DNA of 64,000 nucleotides from Ascidia mentula (lineage: Eukaryota > Chordata > Ascidiacea > Phlebobranchia > Ascidiidae), in NCBI GenBank assembly GCA_947561715.1, contig OX387197.1, forward strand, positions 2,113,001 through 2,177,000. The letters run 5' to 3'. The notes under the pieces are model-generated. The model had not been told where the DNA came from and made no database searches. It saw only the letters and a program-made list of their open reading frames with translations. Made by a program: the position numbers and the translations under genes. Position 1 is the first letter of the stretch. Each line of letters opens with the position of its first letter. This document shows, piece after piece, positions 10,201 to 20,467 of the stretch.

Positions 10201-13129
10201 ATCACCTTTTTATCTCAGATATCGAAGCAAGCTTGACTCCTACTTGAAGTCGGATGTGTCCCAGAAGTTCAATACAAGTACCAGTAAAAATGTGTATTAC
10301 AACCCAACATTTTGTGCACGTGTAATAGAAATAATTTTGAGTAGAATTTGTGCTACATCAAAATTACTGCTGGGGGATTTATCCCGACATATAAACAAAG
10401 AAAAAACCACTCATCAACAGGAACAACTGTTTAATATGTACTCAAGTAAATGTAACTTGTTAAAAAATTTTAAACATCAGACCATTTTACAGAACAATCA
10501 AACGCAAGGAATAATCGAAGAGCATTTTGGTGACCTGAAATCAAACATATTAGACGGAAAAAGAGTTGCGCGATTAGATGAATTTGTCATTAAATATCAT
10601 GAATCAATACTAATTTTACAAAAATTATTTGCAGATTCCATTACACATTTATATACCAAGCCTGGCAGACGTACAAATGTCACTTCGGATGCTGTCAAGC
10701 GTACGCAGGTGGTAGAATCTAAATTCAAAAAGAGAAAAAGAAAAGAGAAAAGTTTTTACTCTTCAGAAACGTTTTCTCAAAATCTGAAATACGCAAATAA
10801 GCCATGCGATTCCTCTCAAAAATTCGAAAAACTTATTGTCACCCCAGTTCTGCCACGTTTTACGTTTTGTCCAGATCACAGCGAAATTCATACATCGTGC
10901 AAAGATCTTGCTTACTATGTTTGGCATCTTATTCCATTTACTCCCACTTCTATTTTTAATACAGCTTTAGTCACGCCTTCTGGTGAGTCACTGTCATGGT
11001 TGGATTTGTGTTCGCTTTGCAGTAAACCTAGAGGTAAAACCTATATCTCTTTAACTCAAAATCCAATCAACACTCATAATGATGCAACGATTGGATGGTT
11101 AACCAATAATGTAGTAGATTGTTATATTTCCAGAACAGTCAGAAATGCTAATTCCGTACACCCTGGTAAGTTTGGTTTTCTTTCAACCGTATTAGCAGGT
11201 GAAATACTGAGTGGAAAGAAGTTAAAAAACATACGAAGGGCATGCCATGGAATGTTTTTTGGAGAAAAATTGTGCGAAAATATTTTCATTCCAACATTGT
11301 TCGAGCGACATTTTGTGGTTTTATGGTTTAAACAGGTTAATGGAGAACTGATACTTTTTAATTCAGCTCCGGGGTCCAGCAGACAATTATCAAGTTTAAT
11401 TAGGAAAAACTTGATACCGATTTTATGCGTTTTCACAAGCAATGAAATCATACAGAAAAACAGCTCACTAGTTGAGCAGGAAGATTTGTCAAGTTGCGGC
11501 TTATGTGCATGTTTTACTGTTGACACCATTACAAACTATGTACTGAAGGTAAGTGAATTGGAATTTGTTGTTGCGCGCTTTCGCATTTGGATGTTATACG
11601 CGTTAGTTGAAGACTCTGCAAGTTGCAGTGACAAAGTTGCACTATTTTTGAAGAAAAATAGTTTGGTCCAGCTGGGTCTCCCTAATGTTCACAACAACTG
11701 TTGGTTAAGTAGTCTGTTTCAAGCAGCCCAATGTTTATTTGATGAGATTCCAGCGGCTACCATCGGTGAAACTTTACGAGAAAGAATCGCTAACTTCATT
11801 TGTCGCCTCTATCTCAAACAATCAGATAACAACTTGTACTTGCAGTTGGTCAAAGATGTATGTGGCGCACTTGGCTGGAAGTTGGGTCAGCAACAAGACC
11901 CAAATGAATTTTTAATGGTATTTGATTTTAGCTCTATTTTAAAATACTGTAATCTTAACATGTGTTTTCAGTACAAAACATCTGCAACTTGCCAGTCCTG
12001 TGGTAATGTTACCGAGTCAGTGCAAGAACAATCTCTACTGAAGTTGCCTGTTGCCGATAACATTGCTGACAATAGTGATCTGGCCACATACTGTGATGCT
12101 GAGTTTCGAAACACGGTATTTAGGACATGCCCCTTTTGTCATAAACAAGCTACCACAAATATGGAAGGCCAGATCACTGATGTTTCGAATATATTGTGTA
12201 TTGGACTTCACAGAAATGTGGATGGCCACAAACGAAAGAGAAGAATCGTTCCAAATCAGGTTTTACATATTTCGCAACATTTCTCTTTTCAGTTAGTGTC
12301 CGTTCTCGTGCACATTGGAGACAGTGTAAGGTCGGGTCACTACGTGGCGTATCAATTTTGTGAATCTGGTTTAACTGAATTTGATGACGCAGTTTTAAAA
12401 CACGTCACTTGGGCTAGTGTTAAAGAAAGAATTCTTACTGGTTGTTGTACATTATTTTACAAAAGAGTTAAATCTAACCTTCACGATCCTAACCAGCAAC
12501 CAAAGATTGTAATTCGTCGGAAGCGACGCCGCTTCAACGAAGAGGCAGCAAAATCAACCGAATGCCTGGTTTATAAAAATATTACTTTAAAACAACAAGT
12601 TAACGGTAAAGATGTTGAAATTTCGGAATTGGACGATTTATCTTCAGACATTAAAGATATCTACGATTTCGTTGCGAAACAGCTCAAAACAGTTCTTTTT
12701 CAGACGTTTGAACAAGGTCAGTTCCGGACAGATTGTTACCGCCTTTGTTTATGTTACCGGGAACACACTAAAAGCCTTATAATGTATAATCAAACTGTAC
12801 GGCAACAAATATTATCGGCAAATGTCCATATGAACCTTTGGAGATTTGTAGAGTTCTCCTTTTGTCAACTCCTTATCCGACAACAACTCGTGGGGACACA
12901 AATTTTTCGAAAATCTATTGCTGATTTTGTGCTAAAACCTGAGTTGATCAGTAAACATACCATGTTGGGACATATAGTGTTGGACAAAAAGATAAAATCC
13001 AGGTTTATTTTGTGTCAAATACTCAATTTTGAGGCAGAAATTCTGTACGTAATGAAATTTAATAATTTTACGTACGAAGATGCCTCTCTTAAGCTTGGTT
13101 TTCCTGCACTGATGTACAAAAATCTATAA
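7292..13129 (+). CDS. Transposase fused to PHD finger, Ulp1-like protease and USP deubiquitinase
   Basis: A 1945-residue protein that probably moves the surrounding element. Residues 55-110 are hydrophobic. A PHD finger follows (C334, C336, C348, C351, H356, C359, C382; the usual last Cys is not at its expected place). A Cys/His cluster (C585, C588, C590, H617, C621) sits before the catalytic core. The core shows LDATG with D743, then VIDGSFAMWNSAL with D817, then IIEEHF with E1076/E1077 as the candidate third acid. A basic KKRKRK stretch near 1150 could be a nuclear signal. A Ulp1/C48-like domain has H1340, N1357 where Asp is usual, Q1396 and C1402. A USP domain has C1470 in NNCWLSS, QQDPNEF near 1534, zinc pairs C1567/C1570 and C1613/C1616, H1683 and D1698/D1699. 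The ~220 C-terminal residues are not recognised. An in-frame 102-nt intron (7422-7523) is possible. Domain calls are from motifs only. Confidence 0.93.
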   Translation: MVTFREVIFKIFVPCVAGSNLKRREVAKATDCSFRPYVGQCFGGKHVVGENLLNPMAWIWLLRILFFLVQDFFFVLLAFLVFYTLFMLYCLCAIGTGYIFSVVLHALLHVPGPHRIYVRLFSTSNCAHPRQPNLIYGINCTGLRSLIPSGKLMWCVTRTGGSRFVTSEDKMNLIAKYLSMRGRKNFSRNQAQDFLSNCNLWEGLHSRKRVKRLFNFCRSFRTEINTLLSKCSGFESTPFRKQNIFFSAVPSLVKHLHRYPNTSKLPCKAVNATLKSCKIALSTKNKLKVNRLWVIDPMFRQSVQDLYNRSKGFNTTPVPVLSSSTPSRSEDLFCICKTPYDGRLMVECETCKQWFHPSCVFTSLSVPATLSEKQWKRSRLVCPGVKLSSPHSYEHMLVESESMDGLVGDRDPSLPSSSKRCKVSLSPILPDVPISPIRNTLDNLSSEITSETSPNVTETFEDDMATIVYRDLPFDENADVLSELGGISNETKQKFPHTADVNIDGVFVLYVQEWQSLVKNRSVNHFANDFYIGVTIREIRKIYPGCVPNVSNNYLMSFDGVKDITKEEKCYKEGWINFYCGHRRCEDCVCGVRFVVTFWSFVDKVEGRVKISGKRNHLPGCKKSRRITGIMRMKLRKTLVHQTAVKQHRTLFNTLYPEERWLGAHTYLPSQSVLNNIKSETYLGTRRSKLWFIDLDCLRVVLANQNKPFIRNIRLHPPEVTLYSNAQIKIFNQICAFDIAYLDATGSVLRRMESYSDFQIYTLLIRNPNKGGTPLPVATHVTSKHDAVNISHFLETFLSDCLKICSTVRKPKLLVIDGSFAMWNSALKAFCHETRLTFYNRCYRIVTGVPLKNDMQETFMHNCYSHAMKAAKVLCNKYSENKKLLKTYLYWINAFFCCVTIFELDSMVESFIVLTNNESTSSLVELHFKRLKEKVFSDQADCDINEGECFVSNSDFVYTSKHSDKLQERQSPFYLRYRSKLDSYLKSDVSQKFNTSTSKNVYYNPTFCARVIEIILSRICATSKLLLGDLSRHINKEKTTHQQEQLFNMYSSKCNLLKNFKHQTILQNNQTQGIIEEHFGDLKSNILDGKRVARLDEFVIKYHESILILQKLFADSITHLYTKPGRRTNVTSDAVKRTQVVESKFKKRKRKEKSFYSSETFSQNLKYANKPCDSSQKFEKLIVTPVLPRFTFCPDHSEIHTSCKDLAYYVWHLIPFTPTSIFNTALVTPSGESLSWLDLCSLCSKPRGKTYISLTQNPINTHNDATIGWLTNNVVDCYISRTVRNANSVHPGKFGFLSTVLAGEILSGKKLKNIRRACHGMFFGEKLCENIFIPTLFERHFVVLWFKQVNGELILFNSAPGSSRQLSSLIRKNLIPILCVFTSNEIIQKNSSLVEQEDLSSCGLCACFTVDTITNYVLKVSELEFVVARFRIWMLYALVEDSASCSDKVALFLKKNSLVQLGLPNVHNNCWLSSLFQAAQCLFDEIPAATIGETLRERIANFICRLYLKQSDNNLYLQLVKDVCGALGWKLGQQQDPNEFLMVFDFSSILKYCNLNMCFQYKTSATCQSCGNVTESVQEQSLLKLPVADNIADNSDLATYCDAEFRNTVFRTCPFCHKQATTNMEGQITDVSNILCIGLHRNVDGHKRKRRIVPNQVLHISQHFSFQLVSVLVHIGDSVRSGHYVAYQFCESGLTEFDDAVLKHVTWASVKERILTGCCTLFYKRVKSNLHDPNQQPKIVIRRKRRRFNEEAAKSTECLVYKNITLKQQVNGKDVEISELDDLSSDIKDIYDFVAKQLKTVLFQTFEQGQFRTDCYRLCLCYREHTKSLIMYNQTVRQQILSANVHMNLWRFVEFSFCQLLIRQQLVGTQIFRKSIADFVLKPELISKHTMLGHIVLDKKIKSRFILCQILNFEAEILYVMKFNNFTYEDASLKLGFPALMYKNL

Positions 13130-14248
13130 AATCCATGTTGTTGTGAATACTTTGTGTCGATTTGTGTTCATTTCCGTGACTGTATGTTTGTTGTATGAGA
13201 CTTTTTAAAACTTCACCAACGTGAAACCAAAAAAAATATTTGTGTTGTTTGGGTCGTTGCATGCCTTAAGTTGTAGTAATCGCAATTATGCTGTGAATGT
13301 TTTGTTTTTGTGTTAATCTTATATTTTTTGCATTTGCCGCTAGGACAAACCTCTTGTACTTAAAATCGTTGTTGCGTTAATCAATGTAAGGCCAGATATG
13401 TTATTTTACCCAATAATTTTAAAGGCCGTGGTCTACTTATGCTAAAATCTTATTAGAACTCGCTTTAACTTTAAACTCCAACTTCAATCTGCCAAATAAC
13501 TGTTTATTTGTTAAATCTTTAAAATAAATCCACTACGGTTGCCGGAACCTTGACGTGGTGTAGTGGCTTTAAACAAATACCGGCAAGTGATACAATATGT
13601 TTGTAAAATTATTTTTGCAAAAGCTTATGTGACTTTAAACACAATTCAAAGCGTTTTTTACCGCCCAAAAGTATCCTTGTGTCCTTTTATTGAATGGTAA
13701 TGTAAAATCATTTACATTAATTACAAAAATTTTGTTTGTAGTTTGCCAACCCACCGTCGTAGCTGCCCCACAAGTAGTGAGAAGCTGCAACACTATGGTT
13801 TCTAGCAAACGAAAAGAAAGATGAATTTTAAACAACTTACCTGTATCGCAACAGAGGCCTCGTTGGAAGTGCGGCCGCACACAATGCCCCCAGGAATTTC
13901 TCAAAATTTTTTTTTTAATGATGCTAAATAGCTGAGTATGCTGCGACGCACCATTGACGCCTTGTTAAATCCCCATTGGGCTTTGCTACGCCACACAAGA
14001 TAAAGAATCGTCACTTAATCAATGAAAACGTTCACCCACATAATTCACTGTAATGTGATATCAGTTAAACGTCGACGTTGCCACTTAAAATTCATCCCAC
14101 ACATTTTCGAAACACGGACATATTCGAAAATACCTCCATTTCTGTTTTGAATGATTTTTTTTCGCAACATTTACATTGTTATGCGTGGGCGGAAATAAAA
14201 AAGGGGAGATTGTGATACTAAGAGGTATATTTAATTAACATGACATAA
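13130..14248 (+). other. Transposon 3' untranslated and interior region
   Basis: Unique sequence between the stop codon and the right arm. A poly(A) signal AATAAA lies at 13523-13528, about 400 nt after the stop. A short pair CCGGTTGCCGG...ACCGGCAAG around 13540-13590 could form a small hairpin. The minus-strand frame at 13635-13904 shows no domain. Nothing else is recognised. Confidence 0.6.
13523..13528 (+). terminator. Likely polyadenylation signal of the transposase transcript
   Basis: Canonical AATAAA about 394 nt after the transposase stop codon, in AT-rich sequence. It is a plausible cleavage signal, based on the motif only. Confidence 0.45.
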
Positions 14249-17055
14249 TCGTTGCGATATATTTTATAGGTGTTCCAAAAACGCTATTGTAATGTGATCT
14301 ACATGTTCTGAGCCTATTCTACACCAATTTTAAAAAATCCTATGTCCCGGAACATTATTAAATTGGCACTTGTATGCAGCGCCGCAAATGCTCACTGCCT
14401 TCTATTTGAGTAAAAGCCTTTGACGAACAATGCGCATGCATGCTGGGATTCACACAGCGTGACCGCAGTCAAACCCATTTCGTTGCGATATACTTTATAG
14501 GTGTTCAAAAAACGCTATTGTAATGTGATCTACATGTTCTAAGCCTATTCTACATTAATTTTTAAAAAATCCTATGGCCCGGAACATCATTAAATTAGCA
14601 CTTGTATGCAGCGCCGAAAATACGCTAATACTGGGATTCACACAGCGTGACCGCAGTCAAACCCATTTCGTTGCGATATACTTTATAGGTGTTCAAAAAA
14701 CGCTATTGTAATGTGATCTACATGCTCTGAGCCTATTCTACACCAATTTTTAAAAACTCCTATGGCCCGGAACATTATTAAATTGGCACTTGTATGCAGC
14801 GCCGAAAATACGCTAATACTGGGATTCACACAGCGTGACCGCAGTCAAACCCATTTCGTTGCGATATACTTTATAGGTGTTCAAAAAACGCTATTGTAAT
14901 GTGATCTACATGCTCTGAGCCTATTCTACACCAATTTTTAAAAAATCCTATGGCCCGGAACATTATTAAATTGGCACTTGTATGCAGCGCCGAAAATACG
15001 CTAATACTGGGATTCACACAGCATGACCGTAGTTAAACCCATTTCGTTGCGATATACTTTATAGGTGTTCAAAAAACGCTATTGTAATGTGATCTACATG
15101 CTCTGAGCCTATTCTACACCAATTTTTGAAAAATCCTATGGCCCGGAACATTATTAAATTGGCACTTGTATGCAGCGCCGAAAATACGCTAATACTGGGA
15201 TTCACACAGCGTGACCGCAGTCAAACCCATTTCGTTGCGATATACTTTATAGGTGTTCAAAAAACGCTATTGTAATGTGATCTACATGCTCTGAGCCTAT
15301 TCTACACCAATTTTTAAAAAATTCTATGGCCCGGAACATTATTAAATTGGCACTTGTATGCAGCGCCGAAAATACGCTAATACTGGGATTCACACAGCGT
15401 GACCGCAGTCAAACCCATTTCGTTGCGATATACTTTATAGGTGTTCAAAAAACGCTATTGTAATGTGATCTACATGCTCTGAGCCTATTCTACACCAATT
15501 TTTAAAAAATTCTATGGCCCGGAACATTATTAAATTGGCACTTGTATGCAGCGCCGCAAATGCTCACTGCCTTCTGTTTGAGTCAAAGCCTTTGACGAAC
15601 AATGCGCATGCATGCTGGGATTCACACAGCGTGACCGCAGTCAAACCCATTTCGTTGCGATATACTTTATAGGTGTTCTAAAAACGCTATTGTAATGTGA
15701 TCTACATGCTCTGAGCCTATTCTACACCAATTTTTAAAAAATCCTATGGCCCGGAACATTATTAAATTGGCACTTGTATGCAGCGCCGAAAATACGCTAA
15801 TACTGGGATTCACACAGCGTGACCGCAGTCAAACCCATTTCGTTGCGATATACTTTATAGGTGTTCTAAAAACGCTATTGTAATGTGATCTACATGCTCT
15901 GAGCCTATTCTACACCAATTTTTGAAAAATCCTATGGCCCGGAACATTATTAAATTGGCACTTGTATGCAGCGCCGAAAATACGCTAATACTGGGATTCA
16001 CACAGCGTGACCGCAGTCAAACCCATTTCGTTGCGATATACTTTATAGGTGTTCAAAAAACGCTATTGTAATGTGATCTACATGCTCTGAGCCTATTCTA
16101 CACCAATTTTTAAAAAATTCTATGGCCCGGAACATTATTAAATTGGCACTTGTATGCAGCGCCGCAAATGCTCACTGCCTTCTGTTTGAGTCAAAGCCTT
16201 TGACGAACAATGCGCATGCATGCTGGGATTCACACAGCGTGACCGCAGTCAAACCCATTTCGTTGCGATATACTTTATAGGTGTTCAAAAAACTCTATTG
16301 TAATGTGATCTACATGCTCTGAGCCTATTCTGCACCAATTTTTAAAAAATCCTATGGCCCGGAACATTATTAAATTGGCACTTGTATGCAGCGCCGAAAA
16401 TACGCCAATACTGGGATTCACACAGCGTGACCGCAGTCAAACCCATTTCGTTGCGATATACTTTATAGGTGTTCAAAAAACGCTATTGTAATGTGATCTA
16501 CATGCTCTGAGCCTATTCTACACCAATTTTTAAAAAATCCTATGGCCCGGAACATTATTAAATTAGCACTTGTATGCAGCGCCGAAAATACGCCATCGCT
16601 GGGATTCACACAGCGTGACCGCAGTCAAACCCATTTCGTTGCGATATACTTTATAGGTGTTCAAAAAACGCTATTGTAATGTGATCTACATGTTCTGATC
16701 CTATTCTACACCAATTTTTAAAAAATTCTATGGCCCGGAACATCATTAAATTGGCACTTGTATGCAGCGCCGAAAATACGCGAATGCTGGGATTCACACA
16801 GCGACACCGCAGTCAAACCCATTTCGTTGTTTTATACTTTATAGGTGTTCAAAAATTGCAATTTTAAAGTGTAGATATTGTTTTGCAAATATTGGACACC
16901 TTGCTGATTGAAATGTTTGTTATTACAACTCATTTTTGTTTTTTTCGTGATTTAATGCTTATTTTGTGTGAACACAATTGTTTGAAGCCGTGTTCATTTA
17001 TGCGTGAAATAATTTCGGTTTTTACCAAATTCCATTTCGCCGAAATGACGGTGGT
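14249..17055 (-). repeat. Right inverted-repeat arm of the giant transposon
   Basis: This is the 2807-bp reverse-complement partner of 3572-6568. It begins at the TCGTTGCG motif that mirrors the inner end of the left arm and ends at CGCCGAAATGACGGTGGT. It has one array unit fewer than the left arm and more single-base differences between units. The outer ~210 bp (16847-17055) is unique, as in the left arm. Confidence 0.92.
14266..16840 (-). repeat. Tandem array, 13 units of 188 or ~232 bp, inverted
   Basis: ATAGGTGTTC recurs at 14266, 14497, 14685, 14873, 15061, 15249, 15437, 15669, 15857, 16045, 16277, 16465, 16653 and 16841. There are ten 188-bp units, two of 232 bp and one of 231 bp. Most 188-bp units here are type B; two outer units (near 16595 and 16783) read CATCGC or CGAATG and are variants. 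The composition therefore differs from the left array, so the two arms have not been fully homogenised against each other. Confidence 0.93.
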
Positions 17056-17063
17056 AAATTTAC
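17056..17063. repeat. Right target-site duplication of the giant transposon (AAATTTAC)
   Basis: Exact copy of 3564-3571, directly outside the right inverted repeat, and followed by TCTGTT as in the unoccupied paralogue at 57080. Confidence 0.95.
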
Positions 17064-20000
17064 TCTGTTATAAGACTTTTAAGAGTCGTCAAATGCGTTG
17101 TGTTGTGGTTTGAATCAAATCAGAATCCCGGTTAGCTATAAAGCGTGTGTTTAACTACAGACCAAACGTAAATTGTGTTACGGTTTTAACACAATTGTCA
17201 TTTTGGCAGAATGCAAATATGTTGTTTCTAGTGATGTGTTGCGCCGGATCCAACCCAAAATTGTTGCTGCGCTTGTACACTGGAAGGTAGTTGAAGGATT
17301 TAATTCCCACTGTCTAAATTTATAATTTTCAAATATATTCATGTTCACGTCGATGCATATTTTTGTAAACCGAAAAGTCTGGTCATCGCATCCCAATGCA
17401 ATGGGTTTGGATTCTACGCCAGACGTTATCTGTGAGGAAATCACATTTACATGTGTGCTTGACAACCCCCCCAGCAAAACATGTAAAATCACAAGCAAAT
17501 TTGATGAACAATTTTACAGACTTTAAAATTTTAATTTTTAATTGCTTTCCTGTAATCAGCATTAGAATCTTGACAGATCCAGAGATGTTAAGGAAATTAT
17601 AGGGAACAGAAAGTATTTTGGCATGCGGTTGAAAAAAAAAACATATTTGGATTCTGATAGAATGACAATAGTGTGTTAATGAATTTGTGTTCCAGTTATA
17701 TGAAAAGTGAAGTTAATGCAATAACTTTACCTAATCGCAATGTTTTTCACATGTTAATTATTGGCTAGTTTTTATTGTACAGATTATTAGTGAATTTTTG
17801 CAAAAGTGTGCGGAGAATTTATTATCACATATTCCCAATCTGGCTTGTGTTGCAGGTTGTCAAGAAACTGGTAGCAAATAATCAAGCAGTCGATAACCAC
17901 AACGAAATGGTGGAGTTAAATAAAGTGAAGATTGCAAGAATTTTTTTTTTTGAAAATGGGTCGATATCGCATACCAGTGACTCGTAACTAGGTAATATTT
18001 AAGTAAACTTAACATGGCTGGTTTAAAAACATTTAAAGTATTGGTAAAAATCATAAGGCTACATGCTGCACTATTGAAATAACCTCAAACATCCCTTCGG
18101 GGCCCCAAGACATCTAATTCTTAATGAATTGTGTAGTGGAGGGTTGGTGGCTTCACTTAATTGCAAATGGAGGGTACTTTCTGTGATTCATTTTTTGCAA
18201 AACAAATTTACACTTTTTTAGCCAAAGTAATATCCAACAGGGGCCAAAATGCACTGGGGAAGAGGTTAAGGTAGTTGTCTTGCATATAATTTTGACCTGA
18301 ATTTCTAGATAAGATGTGGGACTAACAGAAAATCACAAATGGAGTGTACTTTCTGTGATTCATTTTTCCGCAAAATCCACCTTAATATTTCAGCAGGTTA
18401 TGAATCAGATTTTTAACAGCACCCTCTACCAATCAACTGCCTGACTAAAAACCATAGTAAAACTGCCCCAAACACACTGAAAATGCCCTGGCAACAGTCT
18501 GTGCATCTATGCTCATTCAACCAAAACACTGACACTCATGCAGTATACTCTGTTACACAGGAGAAGGGAATTTCACGACCAACAAACTCTTTTCCAAAGA
18601 AATACAGAGATGCGACCATTAGGCCAAATCCTGGCATTAAAGGTTATTCAAATTTTATCTAGAAAGTTGTATTTTTACCCAAAGTGGTTTTCATCACTTT
18701 AACCAACGACACTGTTAACCACCACATTTTATTGCAGAACTGAGGCTTTCTTGCAAACTCTATATCCAGTTACAAACTGATCTTGTTTAGGAATTGGCAA
18801 CAGTTCGTTCAAATAGACAGCACAGCTTCCAGAATAATGTGAAGTACTGATTATGTTCCACAAGGTAGTGCTGTTGGTCCACTGTTGTTTCTTCTTTATA
18901 AATGATTTACCACAATCAGCCTTCACTAAACATACATTTGTTTGCTGTTGAAACAGCACTAATTACAACCCAGGCGACATCGCAACTGTGCACAAAAATA
19001 AGAGCAAATAACTTTTCAATGTTTGCTGAAATCTGTCGATGTAGAGATTGTCCCATTTTGTTGGAAAATTCAGCTCTGATTCAAAACAATTAGTTCACAT
19101 AAATAATTGCATTCTTCACATTAAATGCTGTTGTTTGCTATGCAGATTTGAAGTTGTAAAATTTAGATGGAATATCTCATTACCATATATCACCTTGCTC
19201 TGTAGCCCACTGAACACTGAGTTTTGCTCACCACAATGCCATGGCCCTGGTTGAGAATCCTTGTATTCAAAACCTTTACTTTCATTTACTTTATTCTTAG
19301 ATTTATTCAAAATGGTGAAGCCATGTTAATTTTTTTTAGTCAAGTTCTGTTGTGATTCAGAAAAAGACTTTAACGAAACAAGATTTGGAAACCTGGAGGA
19401 GATTAAAAATGAAGAAAACCTTTATACAAGAATCATGTAACTGTGTTACACCATAACATTTCTCATTCACATGCACTGTGATATGATTTGAATGTTTTTA
19501 GACCACATATCAGTATCTTGAAGTTTTATTTTAAACCTCTAGCATGAAGAAAGGTGGCACGTAACAAAGCAACCAGTAATGAAGGTCAAATTTTGGGATA
19601 ATTGAGCGGGCACACTTTGTGTTAAGCCTACCTCTAGTTTACGTATTGAAGTCAAATTATTTACCAAAGTGCCCCCAGGGGGATACAAAAGAGAATAAGG
19701 TATCTATGTTATACTGTAGTTGGACGTTATGGCAACATTATTTTAGCTGTGTAAGTGTAAATGTACACCGATGTTAACTATGTGTACTGTTTATACTACT
19801 TCCAGATAATCGCGTAATGTGGTTAATCGCATCAAAAAGCTTGGCAAATTAGATGTGTGGTTGACCACATTGTGTCTGCGCGATGTAAAGGTTAAAATTA
19901 AACACCTGCATTAAAATGTTAAAATTTGACCATCATTATACTCAGACAACATTTGCTGAACAAACATTTAAAATTAAGTTAATATACCTAAAGGTTATTA

Positions 20001-20467
20001 GAACCTAATGTTTAATTATTTGCAGACATGTTTGGAACAACCACTGCTGTTTTTGGTGGCACTGTGATATTATCCCCAAAATAACTTTGTACAATTAAGT
20101 CAACCATAAAATAAAGCACAAAATTCCACCCCATTTTAAATGATTCATGTTGTGTTTTTACAAATTATCAAGTGTTGGTTATTTCATTTGGGTCTGAAAT
20201 GTACATTGTCATTAAAACAGCAGCTAGCTTGGAGAAACTTTGTGACTTTTTTACTGTGGTGTGAAAAAGGAAGTTGTAAGTTAATGTTTAACCAGCATTT
20301 AGGTTTGTGGCAGTTGCCCATATTTGCTTACCTCGGCCACACCTTGCTATTTAGTTCCTGTATTGGGAAGAGAGTGAACACATTTTTGGACAAAGTAAAA
20401 GAACAAAATTCAAACAGTTAAATGATTATTTTCTGGGAGAACAAATGTAATCCAGCAAAACTAAATG
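17064..20467. other. Rest of duplicated flank A and intergenic DNA before kinase-Kelch copy B
   Basis: 17064-17240 resumes the flank interrupted by the transposon and matches 57080-57260. The segment 17250-17480 matches 57715-57950; its minus-strand frame is open in both, but many of the differences change the amino acid, so I do not call a gene. Around 17690-18050 is a degraded copy of a segment also seen at 29330-29830 and 41420-41960. About 18240-18640 shares blocks, including ACTGCCCCAAACAC, with the mobile element at 39254-40083. From 18650 to 20460 no supported gene was found. Confidence 0.55.
18240..18640. repeat. Diverged relative of the element at 39254-40083
   Basis: Blocks such as CAGCACCC, ACTGCCCCAAACAC and CTCATTCAACC occur here in the same order as at 39838-39957, followed in both places by a stretch ending near AGAAATAC and a GATGCG or TATGCG motif. 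The ends are unclear and no target duplication was identified. Confidence 0.45.

Larger units (their letters stand above)
3572..17055 (+). mobile_element. Intact giant DNA transposon with satellite-filled inverted repeats
   Basis: The element is 13,484 bp. Its outermost 18 bases, ACCACCGTCATTTCGGCG, occur as an exact inverted copy at 17038-17055. An 8-bp duplication AAATTTAC flanks both ends. Each arm is about 3 kb: an outer unique part of ~210 bp, then a tandem array of 188/232-bp units in opposite orientation. Between the arms lies a single 5838-nt frame encoding a transposase with added protease domains. A cut-and-paste DDE element fits all of this. The 8-bp duplication, the zinc-binding region before the DDE core and the Ulp1 partner resemble Mutator-like (MULE) or KDZ/Zisupton elements, but I cannot assign the superfamily without a search. 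Perfect target duplication, near-perfect ends and an open frame suggest recent insertion. Confidence 0.95.

Noticed and set aside
17178..17498. 106-codon minus-strand frame, also open in part at 57712-57972
   Set aside because: Many of the differences between the two copies change amino acids, and no start, splice or domain supports a gene.
20140..20421. 93-codon frame just upstream of kinase-Kelch copy B
   Set aside because: It is not present upstream of copies C or E and has no domain; probably chance.
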